A stretch of DNA of 20,378 nt from JAZKFP01 sp040386355 (GCA_040386355.1 JAZKFP010000178.1:1-20378), one strand, 5' to 3'. Positions 1 through 8,129 are shown, counted from the first letter of the stretch. Notes: generated from the sequence alone by a model not told the origin. Numbers and translations: made by a program.

Positions 1-115
1 TTTCAATCGCAAGGCGCTTTGACGCTGCGTAGCCAAAGCTTTACGCAAGGAAAAGTAACAAAGTGAGCGGAAAAAAAGATCATGCTGAACACCTAATTTT
101 GATTCGCTACGGGTA
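1..115 (+). repeat. MITE-like element, copy 1 (left part outside window)
   Basis: These bases match the right two thirds of the complete copy at 14580-14750, including the internal stretch GACGCTGCGTAGC.AAAGC and the right terminal inverted repeat ending CTACGGGTA, followed by TATA. The left end lies beyond the window edge or is lost. It has no coding capacity. It abuts the remains of an ATPase gene in which the reading resumes directly after it, so it appears to be inserted in that gene. Confidence 0.8.
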
Positions 116-678
116 TATATTTCAAATGAATGAGTTGACGCACATCACGTTCAATATTGGTTTAGTAATAATTAGAATATGCAGGTGTTGGTCGCTGTTG
201 TTGATTATTGCTACTTACTAAAAATCGGCGGTAAAAAACCGGTAAAAATATAATCTCCAGGCTTCACCACTTCGTTTTACCTAATTTTCATTCGCTACGG
301 GTATATACGTAAAATTTCTGTTCTATCAGCAAGTGATTGGGAGATTACTTTGCACAAAGTTAACTTGTAAGAACCTATTAATATAAATTGGCCATTTACT
401 AAGCGCTGATCAACCAATGTCTGAATATAACTAAGTAATTCAGGAACACGCTGAATTTCATCTAGAATTACCGGGCCATTAAATTATGCAAGAAAAGCTT
501 TGGGAGCACTTTGAGCCAATTGAAGTATTTCGAGAATTTCTAAATTAGCGTATTCATAAACAATAAGCGTGTTATTGGGAGTGTGGTTTTACCCGCTTGC
601 CTTGAACCCAGTAAGGTAACGACCAGATACTCTTTCAGCAATTGCAAAAATTCATTTAAGATATGACATTCGATCATA
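116..678 (-). pseudogene. Decayed AAA_14/DUF4143-type ATPase gene, interrupted by element copies
   Basis: Read on the minus strand from an ATG at 678, the translation gives a P-loop (LLGSRQAGKTT), then after a frameshift YANLEILEILQLAQ, then after a stop codon GPVILDEIQRVPELL (Walker B with the DEIQRVP signature), GQFILIGS and ISQSLADRTEIL. At about 303 an element fragment intervenes, after which GFLPPIFSK and, in another frame after a stop, TNIERDVRQLIHLK can be read. These are the conserved landmarks of the ATPase family that also includes the intact gene at 3344-4573. At least one frameshift, several stop codons and two element insertions mean it cannot make a functional protein. The family is often linked to mobile or toxin-antitoxin regions, and its cellular role is poorly known. 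Confidence 0.8.
246..303 (-). repeat. MITE-like element, copy 2, fragment
   Basis: The reverse complement of 253-303 is nearly identical to the left end of the complete copy: TACCCGTAGCGAATGAAAAT and on through AAACGAAGTGGTGAAGCCTG. Similarity fades at about 246, where ATPase-like coding sequence resumes, so only the first 50-58 bases of the element survive. The end at 303 is followed by TATA, as at the other copies. Confidence 0.75.
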
Positions 679-735
679 ATTTTTTTATGCAAATTAAAAG
701 TTCAAGTCGTAATTTACATAAAAATGGAGATAAAA

Positions 736-1659
736 TTAGTAAGCAGGAGAGCTTTTAATAGCATTTAGTACTGAAACCATATCGCTAGGTGAAATATTAT
801 TTTGTTCAAATTCATTAGTTTCTGACACGTTTTCAGAGATTTTATTTAACCTAGCAATTTGAATTAATGAGCAAAAATCTATATAAAGTTTTTGATCCTT
901 TTTTGACAAATGACTTAAATCGGGATTGTTAAATTCAAAAATTGATTTTATGATTTTTTCACTTTTTTCTTTATTACGTGTTAAGGATTTACTTTCCTTA
1001 TTACAGTTTTGATTGTCTGAGAAAGCAATTGATTCATCGTATATTTTCGCAATAATATTCCAATTGACTAGTTGGGCAGTTTTATCTTCAGAAGAAAAAC
1101 AAGCAATCAACACTTTGCAAGCATTAGATAATATTTGATTTTTTATTTCAAAACTACCAAAAAAATCTGCAGAACTTTCATCCTTAAACAAAGAATAAAG
1201 ATTAATTTGCTTAACAGGCATTCTTGTTAAAGGCTCTAATTTTTTTGGATTTTCTATCCATTCAGCAATATTTTGAATTAAATAATGATGAATAATTTTT
1301 TTTTCTGGATTATGTGAATCGCTTGAAACTGTTTGGCCAACCCCTATAAAACAACTTTTACTATTTTGTAAAATGTCTTTAAATGATACTTGCTCAAAAA
1401 CTTCTATTTCATCTTGAATATTTAAGAATGTCCCACCAATTGAAATTTCATCAATTTCTTCGGAAACATAAATTTTATCAAGTGAACTTTGTAGTTGATG
1501 ATTGGTATTTATTGGTGAAATATTTTGAGTTACACGCTGAGCCTTAACATCTGCTTGGTGTTCAATATTTACTAGGTTATCGGATGATCTTTTACCCGTC
1601 ACATCCGGTAGAGAAGATAAATTTGTTTTTGAGGGTTGAGAGGATTTAGCGGGTATCAT
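736..1659 (-). CDS. Uncharacterised effector-like protein with a possible degenerate U-box
   Basis: This 307-residue protein has no signal peptide or membrane segment. Residues 1-60 are polar and probably disordered, rich in Ser, Asn and Gln, a composition often seen in secreted effectors of intracellular bacteria. Residues 119-157 read EKKIIHHYLIQNIAEWIENP followed by a PLTR motif at 143-146 and PVKQINL. This resembles the second half of U-box E3 ligase domains (a Y..x.I..W. helix followed by P.TR.P). The first half of a U-box, normally CPI...DPV, is not recognisable, so the match is partial and may be chance. Residues 230-270 are charged and helical. The start at 1659 has only a weak ribosome binding site. 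It is divergent from the gene at 1872. Its base composition is AT-rich compared with the housekeeping genes further right. Function unknown. Confidence 0.6.
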   Translation of the reverse strand: MIPAKSSQPSKTNLSSLPDVTGKRSSDNLVNIEHQADVKAQRVTQNISPINTNHQLQSSLDKIYVSEEIDEISIGGTFLNIQDEIEVFEQVSFKDILQNSKSCFIGVGQTVSSDSHNPEKKIIHHYLIQNIAEWIENPKKLEPLTRMPVKQINLYSLFKDESSADFFGSFEIKNQILSNACKVLIACFSSEDKTAQLVNWNIIAKIYDESIAFSDNQNCNKESKSLTRNKEKSEKIIKSIFEFNNPDLSHLSKKDQKLYIDFCSLIQIARLNKISENVSETNEFEQNNISPSDMVSVLNAIKSSPAY

Positions 1660-1871
1660 TAGCTTTGAACCTAATCAGTTAGATGATCCTTCAAGATGTT
1701 TATCCTACCCTACTTTTAGAAATAATTTCTAGCAATTGCTTATTTAATAACAATTTTCTATTGAGTCTCCCCGCACGTTCAATGGTTATAAACTACTTTA
1801 CAAAAACCAAATAAAATATTAGCGTGAGATCATATTTTGATAGTGAGCCCTAAAAGAGGTTGGCTTTTGCA
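1660..1871. promoter_or_regulatory. Divergent intergenic region between the two effector-like genes
   Basis: This AT-rich spacer must hold promoters for both flanking genes. A perfect 15-base palindrome, TAGAAATAATTTCTA, lies at 1717-1731 and is a candidate operator. A TATAAA at about 1786 could be a -10 box for the rightward gene, but no convincing -35 partner was found. Nothing else is recognisable. Confidence 0.3.
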
Positions 1872-3050
1872 ATGACAATTCGCACTTCATCTCATAATAA
1901 TAATTTGGATAATTCTCATAGGCCGATTAAGCGGACTCGTACCGACTCTCCTGAACGTCAAGCTTCGGCTAAACCCCTTCAAGGAATGTTGGCTCAAACT
2001 AAAATTTTAAGTCATACAAGTTTTTCTCAAGGCTTAAGTTTTTTACCGGGCCAAGGCATGCGCTTTGCAACGAGCTCTTTCCAGAAATTAGGGTCAATTG
2101 CTGAAACCTCACAACCCATTCAATCTAAATATCAACAAAGTTTTGAACAAAATATCGAGCAAAACACCAAAACTTTATCAAAAGAATCATCTTTTCGTAA
2201 ACAAATGGAAAAATTAATTCCCTCTCTCACTTCTACAGATGACATTAATGATCTCCAAAAAAGAGCAGCTGCCGCCAATTGTAAACTTAAAAATGAATGT
2301 ATTGATCTATTACATCAATTTAAAAATGAGTTTTTAGTTTCTCTTACAGACTCAGGAAACTTTACCGCAGACAACCCTCTCGATAAAGATGTCATTGAAG
2401 ATTTTAATGCGCGTATTTCATACAGAATTTCCCAGCTAGCAGATGTTCAATATGAGGTTAAATACAATCTTAAAGGTAACATTGCTGGCGTAGGAAAATT
2501 TGAAGAAAAGCATATTATTGAGCATTACTTCCAACGTAATTCTAAAAGTAAATTTTTCAGAATAAAAACCAATGATTTTTTTCAAGAAATTAATAAAATT
2601 TTCAGTGATGAAAAAAACTATCTTCAGCCTCAAATTAAATCTTCTATTCGAGAATTGATTGAATCTAATAACGAGTATAATTTTTCAAAGTTTAATGGAA
2701 TGCCTGGACTCCATGCTGAGATTCAAGCATTAAATTCACTATTAAAGAAGTTTAATGATTTCAAAGAATCTTTTAATGAAAAAATAACACTATCAAATAT
2801 GAATAAAAACAAGCAAAAAGAATATGTTTCTAAACTAGCAGACATCAGTGATCATATAGGTTTTAGCGGAATTCGTTTAATTACAGTTCAAACAAGAGCT
2901 AATGCTCCCGGCAGTCATTTTAAAGCCTGCAAAAACTGCACAGGAATTCTTGAAACCTTACAAGAAGTTTATGGAATTACTCCTGAGGTACCCAGTGGTT
3001 TTGTAGAACCCAGTATGCGATTTAAAATAAAGGTAATGAATGATTTTTGA
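1872..3050 (+). CDS. Putative secreted deaminase-fold effector with NLS-like motif
   Basis: The ATG at 1872 gives 392 residues; an in-frame TTG at 1860 sits directly on the AGAGG at 1856-1859, so the ATG 12 bases downstream is preferred. Residues 17-23 (RPIKRTR) followed by TDSPE resemble a classical nuclear localisation signal. Residues 1-110 are polar and probably disordered, and 120-200 are predicted helical. The C-terminal part carries LHAEIQALNSLL, with His281-Ala-Glu283, and later Cys353-x-x-Cys356 in KACKNCTGIL. A HAE plus CxxC pair is the zinc-binding and catalytic signature of the cytidine deaminase fold, and the local sequence is most like YwqJ-type toxin deaminases. No signal peptide is visible. 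Deaminase fold is likely; the substrate (nucleic acid, nucleotide or protein) and delivery as an effector are inferences. No immunity gene is adjacent, which argues against a simple interbacterial toxin. Confidence 0.7.
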   Translation: MTIRTSSHNNNLDNSHRPIKRTRTDSPERQASAKPLQGMLAQTKILSHTSFSQGLSFLPGQGMRFATSSFQKLGSIAETSQPIQSKYQQSFEQNIEQNTKTLSKESSFRKQMEKLIPSLTSTDDINDLQKRAAAANCKLKNECIDLLHQFKNEFLVSLTDSGNFTADNPLDKDVIEDFNARISYRISQLADVQYEVKYNLKGNIAGVGKFEEKHIIEHYFQRNSKSKFFRIKTNDFFQEINKIFSDEKNYLQPQIKSSIRELIESNNEYNFSKFNGMPGLHAEIQALNSLLKKFNDFKESFNEKITLSNMNKNKQKEYVSKLADISDHIGFSGIRLITVQTRANAPGSHFKACKNCTGILETLQEVYGITPEVPSGFVEPSMRFKIKVMNDF

Positions 3051-3189
3051 AAATAAACCACAGTAAAAATTGCATATGCGATATATTAGTACTGTATGAA
3101 TTTATTAGAACATGTGGGGTAATGGATATAGTGGCAGCGTGTTAAAAGTTAAGTTTTTAAAATTAAATAATAAAGTTAGTTGGTAAAAA

Positions 3190-3217
3190 ACCCGAGCTTG
3201 AGTCTCGGGTCTTTTTA
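3190..3217 (+). terminator. Rho-independent terminator
   Basis: ACCCGAG (3190-3196) pairs perfectly with CTCGGGT (3204-3210) around a 7-base loop, followed by CTTTTTAT. A run of A before the stem means it could also act on the minus strand. It lies about 140 bases after the deaminase-like gene. The 3051-3189 stretch before it shows no gene. Confidence 0.85.
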
Positions 3218-3240
3218 TGTCAGATTATTTCTTAGAAGGA

Positions 3241-3318
3241 GATGTAAATGCTTCAACATATAATGTAAATACCTCCGGCTTTGATTAGAGACACTTTGCT
3301 TGAAGTATTTAGTTAACT
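3241..3318 (-). pseudogene. Relic of the 3' end of acnA
   Basis: On the minus strand this reads NTSSKVSLIKAGGI and, after a one-base frameshift, LHYMLKHLH. The intact acnA product ends in DTSNEVSYIQAGGILHYVLK plus nine residues. At the DNA level the match to 5424-5503 is roughly three quarters identical with two single-base gaps. It is in the same orientation as the intact acnA about 2.2 kb away, so the two ends form an imperfect direct repeat bracketing the ATPase and the VapBC pair. No start or upstream aconitase sequence precedes it. Confidence 0.8.
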
Positions 3319-3343
3319 TTAATTTTTGATGAAAAAATTACTT

Positions 3344-4546
3344 TTATATTATCGCATTTCTTATCTCATCCATCGCATCCAACAGCGACATTGCTTCTAC
3401 CCCGCCCCGCATTGGAAAACGTTCTTCGCCTTTATAAACAAGAATTTTTCGTTCAGCTTTTAAATCATCGGCGGCATTGTGAAATCCACGATCAAGTGTG
3501 GGTGATGAACTTAATTTAATTTCTATTGCCCAGCATTTACCGGGTGCAAATTCCAATACTAAATCCGCTTCTGCGCCAGCGGCGGAACGATAAAAATACG
3601 GGCGTGCTTTACCTGAGCAAGTGTTAATCAAAGATTCAATAACAAATCCTTCCCAGCTTTTTCCCACTACGGAATGGCTGCGAATATCATCGATCGATCG
3701 AAGATTTAATAATGCGTGCAAAATTCCACTGTCGCGAATAAATGGTCGTGTCGATTTTATTAATCGCTTACCAGTATTAATAGACCAAGGTTGCAGCGTA
3801 CGAATTAATAATAATTTTTCTAAAATTTCAAGATAACGTGCAACGGTATTTCCACTCACTCCGATGGATCGTGCATAACTCTGTGCATTAAAAAGTTCGC
3901 CCTGGTCATTCGCAAGCATGCGCCAAAATAATCCGAGTTGTTCTGTTACGACTTGAATTCCAAGTTGAGGCACATCACGTTCAAGATACGCTTGAATAAA
4001 ATCCTGTCGCCATTGCAAACTGATTTCTAAATTATCGCGTAAATAACTTTGTGGAAAACCACCTTTCAGCCATAGCTGATCTATTTCTTGTGTCTTTGAA
4101 TTAGGCTCAATTTTATCTGCAAGTATTTCTCGAATAGTCAACGGAGTAAGTTCTATAAAACTAATGCGGCCAGCCAGACTTTCGGAAGATTGACGTAATA
4201 AATCCATTGAAGCTGAACCTAAAATTAAAAACTTACCGCCCTTTGTTTGCATTCGTCGACGTGCGTCAATTTGTCCGCGTAATATTTGAAAGATTTCTGG
4301 CACACGTTGAATTTCATCCAACACAATTAAATGATCTGCGTACATTGAAAAATAAGCTTCAGGATCATTTAACTGCTGTCGATCTCGGGGATTTTCAAGA
4401 TCAAGGTAGCGAGTTTTGCTGCTATAGGAAGCAACTATTTCCTGAGAAAGCGTTGTTTTACCTACCTGACGAGGTCCAAGTAAAGCAACGCTATCGAAGT
4501 TTTCTAGGCGATTTTTGACTAGATTTAGGCATTCTCGAAGTATCAT
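3344..4546 (-). CDS. ATP-binding protein, AAA_14/DUF4143 family
   Basis: An intact P-loop ATPase of 400 residues from the ATG at 4546; an in-frame TTG at 4573 would add nine residues, and neither start has a clear ribosome binding site. Near the N-terminus are Walker A (GPRQVGKTT) and, about 50 residues later, Walker B (LIVLDEIQRVPEIF), then FLILGSAS and ESLAGRISFIELTPL. In the middle is AYLERDVPQLG, followed by a winged-helix-like segment (SYARSIGVSGNTVARYLEIL). The C-terminal half is the DUF4143 domain, with a nuclease-like core EADLVLEF...WAIEIKLSS that resembles the PD-(D/E)xK pattern. Family members are common in bacteria and archaea, but their biological role is not settled. It faces vapB divergently. 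A related but decayed copy lies at 116-678. Confidence 0.85.
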   Translation of the reverse strand: MILRECLNLVKNRLENFDSVALLGPRQVGKTTLSQEIVASYSSKTRYLDLENPRDRQQLNDPEAYFSMYADHLIVLDEIQRVPEIFQILRGQIDARRRMQTKGGKFLILGSASMDLLRQSSESLAGRISFIELTPLTIREILADKIEPNSKTQEIDQLWLKGGFPQSYLRDNLEISLQWRQDFIQAYLERDVPQLGIQVVTEQLGLFWRMLANDQGELFNAQSYARSIGVSGNTVARYLEILEKLLLIRTLQPWSINTGKRLIKSTRPFIRDSGILHALLNLRSIDDIRSHSVVGKSWEGFVIESLINTCSGKARPYFYRSAAGAEADLVLEFAPGKCWAIEIKLSSSPTLDRGFHNAADDLKAERKILVYKGEERFPMRGGVEAMSLLDAMDEIRNAII

Positions 4547-4611
4547 CCTTGCATTATTGCAGTCAGACTTCAATTTTACAAGGTTAAGGTAAGTTTAAGA
4601 TATCTACCCTT

Positions 4612-4662
4612 GCTATATACAAACTGCAAATATATCCTTTATACAGCAACGCTATATACAAA
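4612..4662 (+). promoter_or_regulatory. Likely vapBC operator/promoter with direct repeats
   Basis: The 12-base sequence GCTATATACAAA occurs twice, at 4612-4623 and 4651-4662, 39 bases apart, just before the vapB ribosome binding site. Paired repeats close to the start are typical of the site at which a VapBC complex represses its own transcription. The divergent ATPase gene starts about 40-65 bases to the left and could be affected as well. Confidence 0.5.
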
Positions 4663-4676
4663 TTCGGAGAAGCATT

Positions 4677-4910
4677 ATGAAACAAGGTACTGTGTTTATT
4701 AATAATCGAACACAAGCCGTTCGACTGCCCTTTGAAGTACGCTTTCCTGAAAATGTTAAGAAAGTTACGGTAAGAGTGGTTGGAAAAGAGAGAGTATTAT
4801 CGCCTGTGGAAAATACCTGGGATAGTTTCTTCTTATCTGACCAAACCGTAACAGATGATTTTATGAATGAACGTGCAGATCAAATTCAACAAGAAAGAGA
4901 ATCTTTTTAA
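4677..4910 (+). CDS. vapB: VapB-type antitoxin
   Basis: A 77-residue protein starting MKQGTVFINNRTQAVRLP, which is the AbrB/MazE-like swapped-hairpin DNA-binding start typical of VapB antitoxins (NNRTQAVRLP is characteristic). The C-terminal half, with VENTWDSFF and a charged tail, is the part expected to wrap around and inhibit the toxin. A GGAG ribosome binding site lies seven bases before the ATG. It overlaps the toxin gene by one base (TAATG), so translation is coupled. The antitoxin should repress the operon by binding the repeats upstream. Confidence 0.9.
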   Translation: MKQGTVFINNRTQAVRLPFEVRFPENVKKVTVRVVGKERVLSPVENTWDSFFLSDQTVTDDFMNERADQIQQERESF

Positions 4911-5308
4911 TGTTGAAATACATGTTGGATACAAATATTGCAATTTATGTCATTAAACGACGCCCGATTGAAGTACTAAAAGTTTTTAATCAGAATGCAG
5001 GACAATTAAGTATTTCTTCGATAACTTTGGCTGAGCTTGTACACGGCGCTGAAAAAAGTGCTCAAACAGCTCACAATTTGCATCAAGTGGAAAATTTTTG
5101 CTCACGTTTAGAAATATTAGATTACTCTCAAAAAGCTGCTGCGCATTATGGCGATATTCGTGCGAACTTAGAAAAAAAAGGCACAATTATTGGTGTTAAC
5201 GACTTACATATTGCAGGTCATGCACGTAGCGAAGGTTTAATTCTAGTTACTAATAATATGCGCGAATTCGAAAGAGTCGAAGCACTTCGTACTGAAAATT
5301 GGGTTTAA
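4910..5308 (+). CDS. vapC: VapC-type PIN-domain ribonuclease toxin
   Basis: A 132-residue single-domain PIN protein. Expected metal-binding acids are visible: Asp7 in YMLDTN, Glu42 in TLAELVHGAEKS and Asp98 in IGVNDLHIAGHA; the fourth position falls in LVTNNMREFERV, where this subfamily has Asn. It ends in the usual EFERV..LRTENW. Enteric VapC enzymes of this subgroup cut initiator tRNA, so a translation-blocking RNase is the most likely activity; the target here is inferred. The catalytic residues are intact, so the toxin is probably active and held in check by VapB. The pair may serve as stabiliser of the islet. Confidence 0.92.
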   Translation: MLKYMLDTNIAIYVIKRRPIEVLKVFNQNAGQLSISSITLAELVHGAEKSAQTAHNLHQVENFCSRLEILDYSQKAAAHYGDIRANLEKKGTIIGVNDLHIAGHARSEGLILVTNNMREFERVEALRTENWV

Positions 5309-5348
5309 CATTTTGTGAAAAATATTTTATAAAAAAACATTTAAAAAA

Positions 5349-5386
5349 AGGAGCGGATTAATGCACGCTCCTCTTTTTATTTTTTC
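5349..5386. terminator. Bidirectional terminator between vapC and acnA
   Basis: AGGAGCG (5349-5355) pairs with CGCTCCT (5366-5372). The plus strand then has CTTTTTATTTTTT, and the minus strand has a run of seven T from the A run at 5343-5349. It serves the convergent vapC and acnA genes. Confidence 0.85.
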
Positions 5387-5406
5387 ATTTATACCGTTTT
5401 TACATT

Positions 5407-8088
5407 TTAATGTTTCGTTGGCGATGCCAATTGCTTCAACACATAATGCAAGATACCGCCAGCTTGGATATAAGACACTTCGTTTGAAGTGTCTAATCGA
5501 CTTTGCAGATCCACATTTAATGTTGAGCCATCAACGCGATGAATAACCATAGTGAAGGTTTGTTTAGGTTCAAGGTTTTGCCAATCACCTAATATATCAA
5601 TCGTTTCTGCACCCGTTAAATCCAAACTGTTCCAGTCGCCTTGAACAAATTGCAACGGCATCACGCCCATGCCGATTAAGTTTGAACGGTGAATACGTTC
5701 AAAGCTTTCACAGATCACGGCTTTAACACCTAATAATCGAGTGCCTTTTGCAGCCCAATCACGTGATGAACCGGTACCGTATTCTTTACCACCAAATACT
5801 ACTAACGGCGTACCTTCTGATTGGTATTTCATTGCCGCGTCGTAAATCGCTAAGGTTTCGCCGGTTGGAATATGTTTGGTATATCCACCTTCAACACCTT
5901 TTACCATTTGGTTTTTAATTCGAACGTTTGCGAAAGTACCGCGCATCATGACTTCGTGATTTCCACGACGTGAACCGTAAGAATTGAAATCTTCAACCGA
6001 TACGCCATTATCGGTTAAATATTTTCCAGCTGGGCTGTCTTCTTCAATATTGCCTGCTGGAGAAATATGGTCAGTCGTTACGGAATCACCTAGCAACGCT
6101 AAAATACGCGCGCTGCGAATTTCAGTTGGTGCACCAGAGAACGCTTTTTCAAAAAACGTTGGATGCTGAATGTAAGTTGATTCTGATTTCCACGTGTAGG
6201 TTTGTGCAGGCGATACCGGAATTTCTTGCCATTCTTTCGTACCAGCAAACACATTGGAGTACTGACGTTGGAACATACTCAGTGACACTTGTGAAACTAC
6301 ATCGCGCACTTCTTGTTGCGTTGGCCAAATGTCTTTCAAATAAATTGATTCACCTTTAGCATTTTGACCAATAGGATCTTTGGTCAAATCAATTAAGGTA
6401 GTTCCAGCCAATGCGTAAGCAACAACCAATGGAGGTGATGCTAACCAGTTGGATTTAACGTTTTGATGAATACGACCTTCAAAATTTCTATTACCAGAAA
6501 GAACAGCGCTCACGTTTAAATCACCGCGAATTACTGCTTCTTCAATTGCACCTGGTAATGGGCCTGAATTTCCAATACAGGTCATACAACCATAACCTGT
6601 GATATGAAAACCAAGAGCATTTAAATCTTTTTGCAAACCGGTGTGATCAAAATATTCGCTAACGACTTTTGACCCAGGTGATAAAGATGATTTTACCCAA
6701 GGTTTACGTTGCAAACCTTTTTCCAATGCTTTTCGCGCCACAAGACCGGCGGCCAACATAACAGCTGGGTTTGAGGTATTGGTACATGAAGTTATCGCTG
6801 CAATAACAACATCGCCATCTTTCAAGGAATAATTAGTATCTTGAACCGGTACCGCTTCAGGAGTTTGACGACCACTTAACGCCAAGATTTCTTCAGCTTT
6901 CTTTTTCATTGCAGCTAAAGCAACGCGATCTTGCGGACGCTTTGGACCTGCCAAGCATGGCTCAACCGTAGAAATATCTAACTCTAAACAACTTGCAAAG
7001 ATTGTGTCTTCAGCGGATTCATCATTCCAAAACCCAGTTTCTTTTGCGTAAGCTTCGACTAATCGAACATCGTGTTCATCGCGACCAGTTAAGCGCAAGT
7101 ATCCGAGTGTTTCGCCATCAATCGGGAAGAAACCACAGGTTGCACCGTATTCTGGCGCCATGTTTGCAATTAACGCTCGGTCTGAAAGTGATAAATGCGG
7201 TAATGCATTACCAAAGAATTCAACGAACTTACCAACCACACCATGTTTACGCAGCATTTGAACAACGGTTAAAACTAGATCGGTTGCAGTGACGCCTTCT
7301 TTCAGTTGGCCAATTAATTTAAAACCAACAACGTCTGGTACTAACATAGAAATCGGTTGACCGAGCATTGCAGATTCGGCTTCGATGCCACCTACACCCC
7401 AACCTAATACACCTAAACCGTTAATCATGGTCGTGTGGCTATCAGTACCGACTAAGGTATCTGGAAAGGCTTCCCACTGTCCGCCTTCTTGTTTTTTCCA
7501 AACTGCTTTCGCTAAATATTCCAAGTTCACTTGGTGACAAATTCCAGTGCCGGGCGGTACTACGCGGAAATTTTGAAAGGCTTGTTGGCCCCAACGTAGA
7601 AATTCATAACGCTCGTTATTGCGTTGCATTTCTAATGCAACGTTATCATCGAATGCACCTGGATACGCGAAATGATCCACCATTACCGAGTGATCAATTA
7701 CCAAATCAACATTGCACAAAGGGTTAATAACTTTTGGATCCCCACCCGAACGCGCAACTGCATCACGCATTGCTGCTAAATCGACAACTGCAGGTACGCC
7801 GGTAAAATCTTGCATCAATACACGCGCTGGTCGATACGCAATTTCACGCTCTTCATTATTCTTACGTAAGCCAATGCTTACTAATGCTTTGATGTCGTCT
7901 TGAGTAACTGTATTGTTATCTTCAAAACGTAATAAATTTTCTAATAATACGCGTAATGATTTTGGTAAACGTGAGACGTTTTCAAACCCAGGACCTGTGA
8001 GTTTTTTAGGATTAAAAATTCGATACTCACGATCATCGACAGTGAGTTGCGATTGAGTAGCAAAAGTATTTTTGCTGATGTTGGTCAT
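5407..8088 (-). CDS. acnA: Aconitate hydratase A
   Basis: This 893-residue enzyme converts citrate to isocitrate in the TCA cycle through a [4Fe-4S] cluster. The cluster ligands are Cys435 (TSCTNTSNP) and Cys501/Cys504 (GCMTCIGNSGP). Other family landmarks are LVGTDSHTTMINGLGVLGWG at 212-231, the C-terminal swivel domain with GDSVTTDHISPAG, SYGSRRGNHEVM, and KEYGTGSSRDWAAKG. Length and motifs are those of the AcnA/IRP-type aconitases. A longer frame from 8184 exists, but the ATG at 8088 has AGGAGA eight bases upstream, and the extra 32 residues are encoded by a structured leader. AcnA enzymes elsewhere are stress-induced and may bind RNA when the cluster is lost; nothing here tests that. Confidence 0.97.
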   Translation of the reverse strand: MTNISKNTFATQSQLTVDDREYRIFNPKKLTGPGFENVSRLPKSLRVLLENLLRFEDNNTVTQDDIKALVSIGLRKNNEEREIAYRPARVLMQDFTGVPAVVDLAAMRDAVARSGGDPKVINPLCNVDLVIDHSVMVDHFAYPGAFDDNVALEMQRNNERYEFLRWGQQAFQNFRVVPPGTGICHQVNLEYLAKAVWKKQEGGQWEAFPDTLVGTDSHTTMINGLGVLGWGVGGIEAESAMLGQPISMLVPDVVGFKLIGQLKEGVTATDLVLTVVQMLRKHGVVGKFVEFFGNALPHLSLSDRALIANMAPEYGATCGFFPIDGETLGYLRLTGRDEHDVRLVEAYAKETGFWNDESAEDTIFASCLELDISTVEPCLAGPKRPQDRVALAAMKKKAEEILALSGRQTPEAVPVQDTNYSLKDGDVVIAAITSCTNTSNPAVMLAAGLVARKALEKGLQRKPWVKSSLSPGSKVVSEYFDHTGLQKDLNALGFHITGYGCMTCIGNSGPLPGAIEEAVIRGDLNVSAVLSGNRNFEGRIHQNVKSNWLASPPLVVAYALAGTTLIDLTKDPIGQNAKGESIYLKDIWPTQQEVRDVVSQVSLSMFQRQYSNVFAGTKEWQEIPVSPAQTYTWKSESTYIQHPTFFEKAFSGAPTEIRSARILALLGDSVTTDHISPAGNIEEDSPAGKYLTDNGVSVEDFNSYGSRRGNHEVMMRGTFANVRIKNQMVKGVEGGYTKHIPTGETLAIYDAAMKYQSEGTPLVVFGGKEYGTGSSRDWAAKGTRLLGVKAVICESFERIHRSNLIGMGVMPLQFVQGDWNSLDLTGAETIDILGDWQNLEPKQTFTMVIHRVDGSTLNVDLQSRLDTSNEVSYIQAGGILHYVLKQLASPTKH

Positions 8089-8129
8089 GCGCCTATCTCC
8101 TAATAATAATAAACTCGCAATACCTGCCC

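Noticed and set aside
1..310. Possible CRISPR-like repeats, because a motif recurs at about 100 and 290
   Set aside because: Only two occurrences, irregular spacing, and both are ends of the inverted-repeat element; the intervening DNA is ATPase pseudogene.
2436..2633. Minus-strand hydrophobic ORF inside the deaminase-like gene
   Set aside because: Its Phe/Ile-rich translation is the expected antisense of Lys/Asn-rich coding sequence in AT-rich DNA.
5361..5546. Plus-strand small ORF beginning in the terminator after vapC
   Set aside because: It starts inside the terminator hairpin and runs antisense to the end of acnA.
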